Source: Saprospiraceae bacterium (GTDB lineage Bacteria > Bacteroidota > Bacteroidia > Chitinophagales > Saprospiraceae). Taken from it: a DNA stretch of 36,534 nt. The stretch spans positions 1-36,534 of the forward strand of contig JALZVN010000087.1 of assembly GCA_023299965.1 (NCBI GenBank). Reading direction: 5' to 3'. The notes below the pieces were generated by a model. That model did not search any database and had not been told where the DNA came from. It saw nothing but the letters and a program-made list of their open reading frames with translations. Below, one piece after another: positions 1 through 9,058 of the stretch (its first letter is position 1; each line of letters begins with the position of its first letter). Position numbers and translations under genes: made by a program.

Positions 1-3000
1 CAGTAATGCTTACTGATTCAATTTCAACGCAAGCGGCTAATGACTGCTATACTATCACTAGAACCTGGGTTATCGAAGACAACTGTGCGAATACTAATAC
101 ACATACTCAGGTAGTTACTATCCAAGATAATGATATCCCTACTTTTGATAATGCGCCAGTCGATGAAACGATCGAATGTACGGATGCTATCCCTACTTAC
201 ACTATCCTAGCTTCTGACAACTGTGATTCAGATGTTGCGGTAATGCTTACTGATTCGACATCTACTCAAAATTCAAGCGAATGTTTCGCTATAACACGTA
301 CATGGCTGGCTACTGATAATTGCGGAAATACAGTCACTCATACGCAAATAACAACTATAGTGGACAATATAGAACCGACCTTCGTTAATGCACCAGCTGA
401 TGAGACGATCGAATGTACGGATGCTATTCCTACTTATACAGTTTTAGCGTCTGATAACTGCGACACGGATGTTATGGTAATGCTTACTGATTCCGTTTCT
501 ACACAAGCGAATAACGATTGTTATTCTATTACTAGAACTTGGATAGCTTCTGACAATTGTGGAAATACACAAGTATTGATACAAAACTTGACTGTAATTG
601 ATACCATCAAGCCAGTATTCGTAAACGTACCTTCAGATGAAACAATTGATTGCTTAACTGCTATACCAACTTATACCTTTGATCTTTCAGATAATTGTGA
701 TGCAGACCCAACACTAACATTAGTTGATTCTGTATCTACGCAGACAAATAATGGAAGCACTACTGATTTCTGCTTTGATATTAACAGAACATGGACTCTT
801 ACAGACAACTGTGGTAATGAAGAATTTTATAGCCAAACTACTACAATACAGGATACATTAATACCGATGATATCTTGTGTAGATACTATTACACTATTAT
901 GTAATTTGTTAGATCTTCCTGCTTCTATTACTTTAGAAGACTTCATACAAAACGGTGGTTCTGTGAGTGATAACTGCTCTATCGACACATTCAGCTTCAC
1001 ACATATTGGAGATTTATCAGATGATAACGATTGCGCTGAGACAATTATCAGATCTTACATGATATCTGATCTTTGCGGAAATTCGAATATTTGTACTCAG
1101 ACAATAATTGTCGATGATAGAGAATTACCAGAATTTGTAAATACACCTGTAGATCAAACAATCGATTGTGAAGATAGTATCCCGGTATTTATTCTAGAAG
1201 CAATTGATAATTGTGATAATGATATTACTATTAGTAGAACTGATTCTACATCTACTCAGACGTTTAATGGTTCAATTACAGATGTATGCTTCGATATTTC
1301 TAGAACATGGATAGCGACTGATAACTGTGGCAATATTGATTCATTCACTCAAGTTGTAACCATAATAGATACTATTGAACCAATATTCACTAATGTACCT
1401 ATTGACGAAACTATAGAATGCACTACAATTGTACCTAGCTACGTATTAGAGGCTACGGATAATTGTGATAATGCACTAGAAATAGTACTTGTGGATTCTA
1501 CGTCTACTCAAGCGAACAATGACTGCTACATGATTACTAGAACATGGGTAGCCAGCGACAAATGCGGCAATACAGATATACATACACAGATACTTACAGT
1601 AATAGATACAATCGCACCAGTGTTTACAAATGCTCCAGTCGATGAGACGATTACTTGCGTAGATGCATTCCCAGTCTATATCCTTGAAGCTACAGACAAT
1701 TGTGATACAGATATTACAATTGTACTTATCGACTCAACTTCTACTCAGATGGATGATAGTAGCCTTGGTGACAACTGCTTCGCAATAACTAGAACTTGGA
1801 GCGCAGAAGATAATTGTGGAAATATAATTGTGCATACACAAACTACAACTATGTTTGATGAGACACCTCCAAGCATAGTATGTCCAGATACAATCAATCT
1901 TACTTGTATTGATTTGTTACCTGAAAGTTATACAACAATCATTGAATTCGAAAATGCGGGAGGTTCGATTACTGATCAATGTAATGTTGATATATCAAGC
2001 TTCATTCTTTTATCAGAAATTAGTGATGGAAATACATGTCCAGAGATAATAACTAGAACATATAGCATCGCTGATCAATGTGGAAATTCTGCAACTTGTG
2101 CTCAAGCTATTATTGTAAACGATACTATTGCTCCTTTGATTACTTGTCCAGACACAATTACAGCTAATTGTACTATAGACGAAATCGACATTTATACTTC
2201 AATTATTGAATTTGAGAATGCTGGAGGTACTATCTCAGATAATTGTGGCATAATCGAAAGTAGCTTCACCTATTTAGGAGACAGTTCTGATGGAAATACA
2301 TGTCCAGAAATAATTACAAGAACATACCAAGTATCAGATTCATGTGGAAACACAAGTATCTGTGAAAGCTACATAGTTGTGCGCCCAAATACACTAACAT
2401 GTAATCTTTTATTTGTTCAAAATGAAACATGTGATTATCTTGACAATGGTACTATAACTGTAGGTGCAACAGGTTGTTCAGGTCAATATACATTTGACAA
2501 TGGCATCACTACTAATACAGATGGAATATTCCTAGACTTAGCTTCTGGTACATACAATATAACCGTTACAGATGAGGCAGGATGTACGAGCATTTGTCCT
2601 GCAGTATTGATAACTGAACCTGAAACATTGACTTGCAGCTTAGACAATACAGTTCCAGAATCTTGTTCTACAGGAAATGATGGATCTATAAGTGTCTCCG
2701 CAGCTGGTGGAACAGCTCCATATTCATTCACACTTGGTAGTGTTACTAATACTACTGGAATCTTTACAGATCTTGATGCTGGAGAGTATATTATCACCAT
2801 TACAGATGCCAATGATTGTGAGTCAATCTGCGATACGATTTCTATCCTCAATGATTTCTCTTTTGAAGTTGTTACTGACTTAGTAGAATCATTCTGCAAC
2901 GGTGACTCCATAACAGTTGCCAATAGCACATACTTTGTTTCTGGTATTTACGCAGATACAATACAAAACTACATAGGATGTGATTCTATCATAAACTTGG

Positions 3001-6000
3001 ATTTAACAGTCTACCCTACTTATGATATCGACTCTACTGTAGTATTATGTGAAGGAGAATCTATAACTATTGGTACTAGTACATATAGCAGTACAGGTCA
3101 ATTTATTGACGAGCTTACGACAATCAATGGTTGTGATTCTATCATCAAATTGGATCTTACAGTGCATCCATTATTATTCGATACAATGCGTGTAACGCTA
3201 TGTGAAGAGGATAGCATTGAATTTAACAATACAACTTATTTCACAGCAGGTACTTATGACTTTATCACTACTTCTTCATTGAATTGTGATAGTACTATTA
3301 CGCTGGAATTAGATTATATCGCTACTAAGCGAACTGACGAAATTATCGAAATCTGTGAGGGGGATAGTGTATTTATTGCTGACCAATACTATTCCGTGCC
3401 GGGTAGTATCAGCGATACACTTTCTGCCTTTACAGGTTGCGATTCTATTCACATTACTAATTTGATTGTAAACCCAACTCACTCAGATACAATTACTACA
3501 TTTATCTGTGATGGAGATAGCATATTGATTGACAATCAGTATCAAACGACAGGAGGACATTACCCAGTACTGTATGCAAACCAATTTGGATGCGACAGTA
3601 TAGTTACAACGGCGCTATTCATTAACCCAACTTACAATGTACCATTGACAGATAGTATTTGTGATGGAGACAGCATCATGATTGGTAATGTATATGCAAG
3701 CATTGCAGGTATCTATCCAGACACATTACAAACGGTTGAAGGTTGCGATAGTATTTTGCTTGTAGATTTAACAATACTGCCAGTGTTCGATATTACACTA
3801 GTTGATACGATCTGTTCTAACGAAACTATTGCCTTTGGTAATGATATCTATAATGAGACTGGTATTTACCAGTTCGATACATTGACACAATTTGGATGTG
3901 ATAGTACGGTGTTCTTAGATCTTACTGTTTTATTAAGCCCAGAGACAGATCTATTTATTGACATCTGTGAAGACGAGTCGCACTTTGTTGCTGGTCAGTT
4001 ACAGTTCGAAACGGGAGACTATACAGAAGTATTTACAGCATCCAATGGTTGTGATAGTACTGTTATAACGCACTTGACAGTACACCCAATCCTTACTACG
4101 GATATACAAATAGATATCTGTCAAGGACAAAGTGTACAAGTGGGCGATGAACTTATCTTTGAAAGCGGAATTTATACAGATACATTAAGCACTGTATTTG
4201 GATGCGATAGTATCCTATACTTCGATATCAGTATCGTTGAATTTGTATTCGAAGAAGTTGATGTTACTATTTGTGATGGTTCTTCATACTTTGTTGGTGG
4301 AGACCTGCAAACGGAGGCCGGAGTATACTACGATACCTTATCTACTAATATGGGTTGTGATAGTATAGTTGTGACCTTCTTAGAATTGGATGATAAGATT
4401 GTTCAAGTCGTTAACGAGAACATATGTTTTGGTGATAGTATCTTTGTTGGAGGAGCATACCAGACAATACCTAGTATCTATGTTGATTCTCTAGTAGCAC
4501 AAGGAGGTTGCGATAGTATCGTATTCACAGCGTTGAATGTCTTACAGCCAAATATCACAAATACATCACAGACACTTTGCTCTGGAGATACCTTAACGGT
4601 AGGCAATAGCATATACACCGAGACAGGTAGCTTTATTGACACACTGATATCTATCAATGGATGTGATAGTATTGTAAACACAGAATTAATCATCAGAGAC
4701 GAAATTATCACTGATTTATCATTTGAGGTTTGCTTTGGAGATACAATATCAGTGGCTGGCGAGACTTACTCTACGTTCGGTATGTTTACAGATACATTGA
4801 TGGCGTATACAGGATGTGATAGTATATTGACTATTACCATTGTGAATTTATCTGATGCCGAGACCATCTTTACAGATACTATTTGCCAAGGAGAGACTGT
4901 CACCTTTGGAGGTATAGATTATACGGAGACAGGTGTGTATATAGACAACTTCGCGACCACTGGTGGATGTGATAGTATATCTACACTAAACCTTACAGTA
5001 ATACCTACAGATACAGCGTATACTGAATTGACTATCTGTCAAGGAACTACTATTGAGTACAATGATTTCACGATTACTAATCCAGGTGAGTATACCTTCT
5101 TATTAGCATCGACCAATGGATGTGATAGTGTTGAGATATTAACTGTAGAGACTATAGATATACTTAGAGACACCGTTGATCTTGTTATTTGTGAAGGAGA
5201 CACAGTGATCATCGACAATATAGAATATACAGAAGAAGGAGTAGTCTTAGAGACGCTCTCTAGTGTTAATACAAATTGTGATAGTCTTACATACCACTTT
5301 ATCACACTAGCACCGTCATACGCATTTGATAGTACAATTGTGATTTGCGAAGGAGACAGTGCATTGATAGAAGGAGTATACTTCAGCGAAGAGGGGATTT
5401 ACACAAACAGCTTCACAAGCGAATTTGGTTGTGATAGTATATTGACTACTGAATTGATTATTGAAGGAGTAGTAACATTCGTCTCTGCAGATACTACGAT
5501 TTGTCAAGGAGAACCTGTTCAATTATTTATCGAAGGCGCCAACTTTGTAACTTGGTCACCAAGTGAGACATTGAGCTGTTCTGACTGCTTCGATCCAATT
5601 GCTACACCAGATGAAACGACAACGTACACAGTGTTTGCAGAAACTTGTTTGGGTATGATAGAAGAGCATCAGATAACGGTAACTGTAAATACACTACCAG
5701 TCATAGAAACTGCAATTGTGGTAAATGCTAATATTGGAGAGACCGTAGTATTGACTGCAGATGTCAATGACTTTACATCTACCCTAGTATGGACAAATGA
5801 AGCAGGCGAAGTTCTCTGTACAAATTGCTTCTCTATAGAAGTAAATGTAACGGAGGAAATCACATTATTCTACGTAACCGCTACGTCAGCGCAAGGATGT
5901 GAAGTGACGGCATCTATTGACTTGATTGCGCAGAACCTGTGTGATGAAGGTCTAGTAGAAGTACCGAATTTCATTACTCCAAATAATGATGGAGCCAATG

Positions 6001-6227
6001 ACAAGCTTGAAATTAGATACACCAACATTGAAGAATTAGGACTCCTTAGAGTCTATAACAGATGGGGAGAATTGGTATTCGAAACAGATGATCCTACTTT
6101 CAACTTCTGGGATGGAACATTTAGAGGACAAGAGTTGAATCCAGGAGTATACGTTTACTATCTAGAAGTATATTGCCGTGATAATACATTATTCCTAAAG
6201 AAAGGGAATGTAACCATAATAAAATAA
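1..6227 (+). CDS. Giant Cys-rich repeat adhesin, T9SS type-B sorted (5' end outside window)
   Basis: Secreted surface protein; the reading frame is already open at the window edge and the first Met lies inside a repeat (VMLTDS recurs later), so the N-terminus is missing. Residue numbers count from the Met at base 6. Residues 1-790 hold HYR/Ig-like repeats of about 79 residues with a recurrent P.DETIEC...SDNCD pattern. Residues about 795-970 hold two SprB-type repeats (TCNLLF..., TCSLDN...). Residues about 970-1830 hold 17 short repeats, each with an IC.GDS-like start and a GCDSI-like end. After a linker, residues about 1983-2073 form the gliding-motility-associated C-terminal domain (FITPNNDGAND, VYNRWGELVFET, NPGVYVYY, KKGNVTIIK), the export signal of type IX secretion type-B cargo. 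The SprF-like gene downstream fits the SprB-SprF pairing. The adhesive or gliding role is inferred from the family; the ligand is unknown. Confidence 0.93.
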   Translation, partial: VMLTDSISTQAANDCYTITRTWVIEDNCANTNTHTQVVTIQDNDIPTFDNAPVDETIECTDAIPTYTILASDNCDSDVAVMLTDSTSTQNSSECFAITRTWLATDNCGNTVTHTQITTIVDNIEPTFVNAPADETIECTDAIPTYTVLASDNCDTDVMVMLTDSVSTQANNDCYSITRTWIASDNCGNTQVLIQNLTVIDTIKPVFVNVPSDETIDCLTAIPTYTFDLSDNCDADPTLTLVDSVSTQTNNGSTTDFCFDINRTWTLTDNCGNEEFYSQTTTIQDTLIPMISCVDTITLLCNLLDLPASITLEDFIQNGGSVSDNCSIDTFSFTHIGDLSDDNDCAETIIRSYMISDLCGNSNICTQTIIVDDRELPEFVNTPVDQTIDCEDSIPVFILEAIDNCDNDITISRTDSTSTQTFNGSITDVCFDISRTWIATDNCGNIDSFTQVVTIIDTIEPIFTNVPIDETIECTTIVPSYVLEATDNCDNALEIVLVDSTSTQANNDCYMITRTWVASDKCGNTDIHTQILTVIDTIAPVFTNAPVDETITCVDAFPVYILEATDNCDTDITIVLIDSTSTQMDDSSLGDNCFAITRTWSAEDNCGNIIVHTQTTTMFDETPPSIVCPDTINLTCIDLLPESYTTIIEFENAGGSITDQCNVDISSFILLSEISDGNTCPEIITRTYSIADQCGNSATCAQAIIVNDTIAPLITCPDTITANCTIDEIDIYTSIIEFENAGGTISDNCGIIESSFTYLGDSSDGNTCPEIITRTYQVSDSCGNTSICESYIVVRPNTLTCNLLFVQNETCDYLDNGTITVGATGCSGQYTFDNGITTNTDGIFLDLASGTYNITVTDEAGCTSICPAVLITEPETLTCSLDNTVPESCSTGNDGSISVSAAGGTAPYSFTLGSVTNTTGIFTDLDAGEYIITITDANDCESICDTISILNDFSFEVVTDLVESFCNGDSITVANSTYFVSGIYADTIQNYIGCDSIINLDLTVYPTYDIDSTVVLCEGESITIGTSTYSSTGQFIDELTTINGCDSIIKLDLTVHPLLFDTMRVTLCEEDSIEFNNTTYFTAGTYDFITTSSLNCDSTITLELDYIATKRTDEIIEICEGDSVFIADQYYSVPGSISDTLSAFTGCDSIHITNLIVNPTHSDTITTFICDGDSILIDNQYQTTGGHYPVLYANQFGCDSIVTTALFINPTYNVPLTDSICDGDSIMIGNVYASIAGIYPDTLQTVEGCDSILLVDLTILPVFDITLVDTICSNETIAFGNDIYNETGIYQFDTLTQFGCDSTVFLDLTVLLSPETDLFIDICEDESHFVAGQLQFETGDYTEVFTASNGCDSTVITHLTVHPILTTDIQIDICQGQSVQVGDELIFESGIYTDTLSTVFGCDSILYFDISIVEFVFEEVDVTICDGSSYFVGGDLQTEAGVYYDTLSTNMGCDSIVVTFLELDDKIVQVVNENICFGDSIFVGGAYQTIPSIYVDSLVAQGGCDSIVFTALNVLQPNITNTSQTLCSGDTLTVGNSIYTETGSFIDTLISINGCDSIVNTELIIRDEIITDLSFEVCFGDTISVAGETYSTFGMFTDTLMAYTGCDSILTITIVNLSDAETIFTDTICQGETVTFGGIDYTETGVYIDNFATTGGCDSISTLNLTVIPTDTAYTELTICQGTTIEYNDFTITNPGEYTFLLASTNGCDSVEILTVETIDILRDTVDLVICEGDTVIIDNIEYTEEGVVLETLSSVNTNCDSLTYHFITLAPSYAFDSTIVICEGDSALIEGVYFSEEGIYTNSFTSEFGCDSILTTELIIEGVVTFVSADTTICQGEPVQLFIEGANFVTWSPSETLSCSDCFDPIATPDETTTYTVFAETCLGMIEEHQITVTVNTLPVIETAIVVNANIGETVVLTADVNDFTSTLVWTNEAGEVLCTNCFSIEVNVTEEITLFYVTATSAQGCEVTASIDLIAQNLCDEGLVEVPNFITPNNDGANDKLEIRYTNIEELGLLRVYNRWGELVFETDDPTFNFWDGTFRGQELNPGVYVYYLEVYCRDNTLFLKKGNVTIIK

Positions 6228-6326
6228 AAAAATGCTAATCTACTGATAACAAAATAAGAACCTCTTTACAAGTATATTATAATTGAACGATTTTAAAGCA
6301 GTGGGATACATACATTGTAACCCTTT

Positions 6327-6375
6327 AGTCTGGTCTTATTTACAGCCGTATAAATGAGACCAGACTTTGCTTTTT
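6327..6375 (+). terminator. Intrinsic terminator of the adhesin gene
   Basis: Arms AGTCTGGTCT (6327-6336) and AGACCAGACT (6357-6366) are perfect complements. A second pairing, ATTTA with TAAAT, lies inside the loop, and a T-rich run (tttgcttttt) follows. It lies 100 bases after the adhesin stop codon. Confidence 0.85.
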
Positions 6376-6416
6376 AAAGAGCTTATACCATTTGAAATTT
6401 AAAATGATATTACTTA

Positions 6417-6596
6417 TTTGGGGGCTCCCACTACCCTGCTAGGTCTATCGACCATGTAGCAGGCTGTGGTCAGGCTGTTCGTTCCTATCACTCTAGATAG
6501 AAAATTATCTAGAGCGATACCACTGCCATCCTTAGCCTCTTACGCACTCCGTTTGTCGTGCTTCACGCCTACGGTGCTTCGCGATATGAATTAGTA
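6417..6596 (+). repeat. Dispersed intergenic hairpin element, copy A
   Basis: About 180 bp, clearly richer in G+C than its flanks. It begins TTTGGGGGCTCCC and ends with a 3' module (6552-6596) containing TTTGTCG, GCTTCAC, CGGTGCTTCGCGATA. Inside it are a hairpin CCTGCTA/TAGCAGG (6436-6462) and a perfect hairpin CTCTAGATA/TATCTAGAG (6491-6514). The same 5' and 3' ends recur at 8707-8888 (opposite strand) and 24429-24632. No ORF is credible. It could be a MITE/REP-like mobile element or a structured RNA. Confidence 0.7.
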
Positions 6597-7247
6597 ATAA
6601 TGCTGATCGAAAAACAGCAGAGCACCATCATCTGACTTATTGACTATATTGCAGTGATTGATAAAAAGTCAGTATTGCAAATCGAAGATGTAGAAGTAAA
6701 AACAAAAAAAATGAAGGTGTTAGTGACAAGTACTTTTATACTTGATATACTATATTATTTATATATACTACTTCAAACCAAATTACTAAGGCATACATTC
6801 CAAACAGATTGAGTAAAGATATTATAATACAAATGTATACTCATCCCATTTTGTTTGCCATTTTAGTGATTAATTTATTTGCCATTTTAAGCGTCAAAAT
6901 TATATTGTTTTTTGGTTTTACATTTAAGCTTAGTTGATTATATATTCTGGTTAAATCTATATGATAGTAGTAATTTTGACACTTGATGTGACACCAAAAA
7001 AAAGTAGACACATTCTACATTTTTAGCATGATGTTTGAATTAATAGCATTATAATCTAACATCTTAGGTTATATTTACATTCTCCCCTTCCCCCTTTTTA
7101 ATATCCCAAATTATTACATAGACTATAGCGTCTGCGTTAAAGATGCAATCATTAAATTTGCATATTGATTAGAAAGAAAAATATCGATTAATTTTGACAT
7201 AAAATTAATCCAATCCCCCCTATTGAGAATTTGTAAAAAAATATACA
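6597..7247. other. AT-rich intergenic stretch before the PorP/SprF gene
   Basis: No plausible gene. It contains two direct copies of TTTGCCATTTTA at 6854-6865 and 6878-6889 (24 bp apart, about two helical turns), a short C-rich run near 7082-7093, and a promoter-like element at 7153-7160. Otherwise I see nothing definite. Confidence 0.5.
7153..7160 (+). promoter_or_regulatory. Candidate -7 element for the PorP/SprF gene
   Basis: TAAATTTG matches the Bacteroidota -7 consensus TAnnTTTG. No clear TTTG is visible at -33. It would give a leader of about 80 bases before the ATG at 7248. Confidence 0.35.
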
Positions 7248-8288
7248 ATGAGAATTGTTTTTATTCTATTGGGGCTAATGAGTACCTTGAGTGTATTCAG
7301 TCAAGATGTGCACCTTTCGCACATACACGCTTCACCAACTTATTTAAATCCGGCTATGAACGGGATGATCCATGATGGAGTCGCTCGTGTTATAGTCAAC
7401 TCTAAAAGTCAGTGGAACACTGTTACTAATGGGTATAAGACAGCTATAGCTTCTGCGGACATGCAGATCTACGGTAATAAAGGAACCATTATAGGGGTAG
7501 GATTAAATCTAGCAGCAGATCAAGCCGGAGATTTAGATTTTACAACTGTGAAAACGGGATTGGCTTTATCTGTCATTCGAGCACTAGACTACAAGAGTGT
7601 AAACGTAATATCAGTCGGTGCTGAAGCCAACTATATAAACACAAGATTTGACATCAGTAAAATGATGGGCTTTGAAGAAGAGCCACTGGTTGCCTTAGGT
7701 TTATCTGATGTTTCTAACTATTTCACTTATAGTGCGGGAGTAAGTTGGTTCTATAATCCAGATAGAGATAAATCAGTTTACTTTGGCGCATCACTAGCAC
7801 ACTTCAATCAGCCTGATGTTACTTTTACCAAAGGACTAGATCAACAAGGATTAATAGTTACAGATTTTGGAGCTACTAACTTATTCACTAAAATCGTAAT
7901 TCATGCCGGTGGGTCTTTCAAGATGGGTAAAAATTTCAAACTATTACCCAGTGGTATATTCACTGATCAAGGTCCTCATCAAGAGATCTTAATTGGTAGT
8001 TTTCTCAGATATGCAAATAGAGCTGCTGGACCAGATGCTACTCCATTTTATTTGGGTGCATGGATAAGAGGATATCTAGAGGGGGATATAAAAGGCTCTG
8101 ACGCATTTGTTTTTTCAGTCAGAGCAGATATCAAAAAGACAAAATTTGCTTTATCGTATGATTTCAATGTATCTACATGGAGGAGAGCAAGTAGAGGAGC
8201 TGGAGGAGCAGAATTATCTATCATCCACGTACTTGATTTAGATAAACATAGTAGGAAATTGGAAGACGTATATTGTCCTGGTCTTTAA
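7248..8288 (+). CDS. Type IX secretion system membrane protein, PorP/SprF family
   Basis: 346 residues. A signal peptide (MRIVFILLGLMSTLSVFSQ) is followed by the family's N-terminal pattern (DVHLSHIHASPTYLNPAMNG) and then alternating amphipathic strands typical of an outer-membrane beta-barrel, ending near the family's usual CPxx tail (CPGL). Proteins of this family anchor or help display T9SS type-B cargo at the outer membrane and are usually encoded just after a giant CHU_C/SprB-like protein, as here. The two genes are separated by about 1 kb with a terminator and a repeat element, so they are probably transcribed separately. The family call is firm; the specific partnership with the upstream adhesin is inferred from adjacency. 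Confidence 0.9.
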   Translation: MRIVFILLGLMSTLSVFSQDVHLSHIHASPTYLNPAMNGMIHDGVARVIVNSKSQWNTVTNGYKTAIASADMQIYGNKGTIIGVGLNLAADQAGDLDFTTVKTGLALSVIRALDYKSVNVISVGAEANYINTRFDISKMMGFEEEPLVALGLSDVSNYFTYSAGVSWFYNPDRDKSVYFGASLAHFNQPDVTFTKGLDQQGLIVTDFGATNLFTKIVIHAGGSFKMGKNFKLLPSGIFTDQGPHQEILIGSFLRYANRAAGPDATPFYLGAWIRGYLEGDIKGSDAFVFSVRADIKKTKFALSYDFNVSTWRRASRGAGGAELSIIHVLDLDKHSRKLEDVYCPGL

Positions 8289-8360
8289 AAAAAAGAACAT
8301 CTATATAGCCGCGTACATCGGTCAAAAAGAAATTAAAAATATAATACCAAAACTAATCTT

Positions 8361-8402
8361 AGAAGGTCAACTCATAATGAGTTGGTCTTCTTTTTTTGTT
8401 TT
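8361..8402 (+). terminator. Intrinsic terminator after the PorP/SprF gene
   Basis: A 14-bp stem (AGAAGGTCAACTCA, 8361-8374, with TGAGTTGGTCTTCT, 8378-8391, including two G-T pairs) with a 3-base loop and a run of T residues. Confidence 0.9.
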
Positions 8403-8706
8403 AACATAGATATTGAATGTGTGTTCATGTATATAACACTGCATATAAAATTAAGTACAGCTTCACATATGGGCATCGCTATCCAGCCTATTCATTGACT
8501 AATGTGTTACTCTTCTAGACTCTCTACAAATTTAGTATTTTAAAGATGAGAATTCACCTTTGTCATTTTAACCAAGCTAATCACCTACATTCTTAATCCT
8601 AGGCGTAAAGTCAAGATAGTCTCGTCTTGCAATAAAATCAGCTTTTATGCTAATTCAGCTTTTATAGTGGGACCTCTGTTTTATACGATATATAATTATG
8701 ATGAAA

Positions 8707-8888
8707 TATCGCGAAGCACCTGAGGTGTGGAGCTCGACAAGGCGGAGCCGCGTAGAGGCAAAGGATCGAAGTGGTATCTCGACATTTTCGTCGAGGTAAG
8801 AACGGAGAGCCTGGTCTCGCCTTCTGTCCCGATCTGCGGAAGGATGGCAGCAAGGCCTGCATCGGGATAAGGTCGAGATGACCCCAAA
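8707..8888 (-). repeat. Dispersed intergenic hairpin element, copy B
   Basis: About 182 bp and markedly GC-richer than its surroundings. Read on the minus strand it begins TTTGGGGTCATCTCGACC (8888 leftward) and ends CTTGTCGAGCT, CCACACC, then GGTGCTTCGCGATA (8707), the same ends as copies A and C. Internal inverted repeats include CTCGAC/GTCGAG around 8778-8796 and TCCCGAT/ATCGGGA spanning about 8827-8867. The rest of 8403-9058 shows no gene; ORF fragments across it are artefacts of the GC-rich element. Confidence 0.7.
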
Positions 8889-9058
8889 TGATTATTAAGA
8901 ACAATTTTTAGACGCTAAATGTTAAAAGAAGTACCTTTTACATGAAATACTGGATAAAAAGTAAGTCTATAAGACCAGTTGGTCGAAAAATCTTGCTAAA
9001 ACTGCTATTTATCCAGTACTTTAGCTTTTATTCAAAATTTCAAATAGTCAATTCTAAA

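Noticed and set aside
2483-5863. Minus-strand ORFs under the adhesin gene
   Set aside because: Shadows of the repeat-rich coding frame on the other strand; composition is the mirror of the Thr/Ser/Asp repeats.
8662-8904. Small minus-strand proteins in the GC-rich gap
   Set aside because: Low-complexity Arg/Pro/Cys-rich translations from the repeat element, in overlapping frames, with no promoter or ribosome site.
8942-9058. Longer N-terminus for the M13 peptidase
   Set aside because: The added 39 residues would place the lipoprotein signal inside the protein; the ATG at 9059 gives a normal signal peptide.
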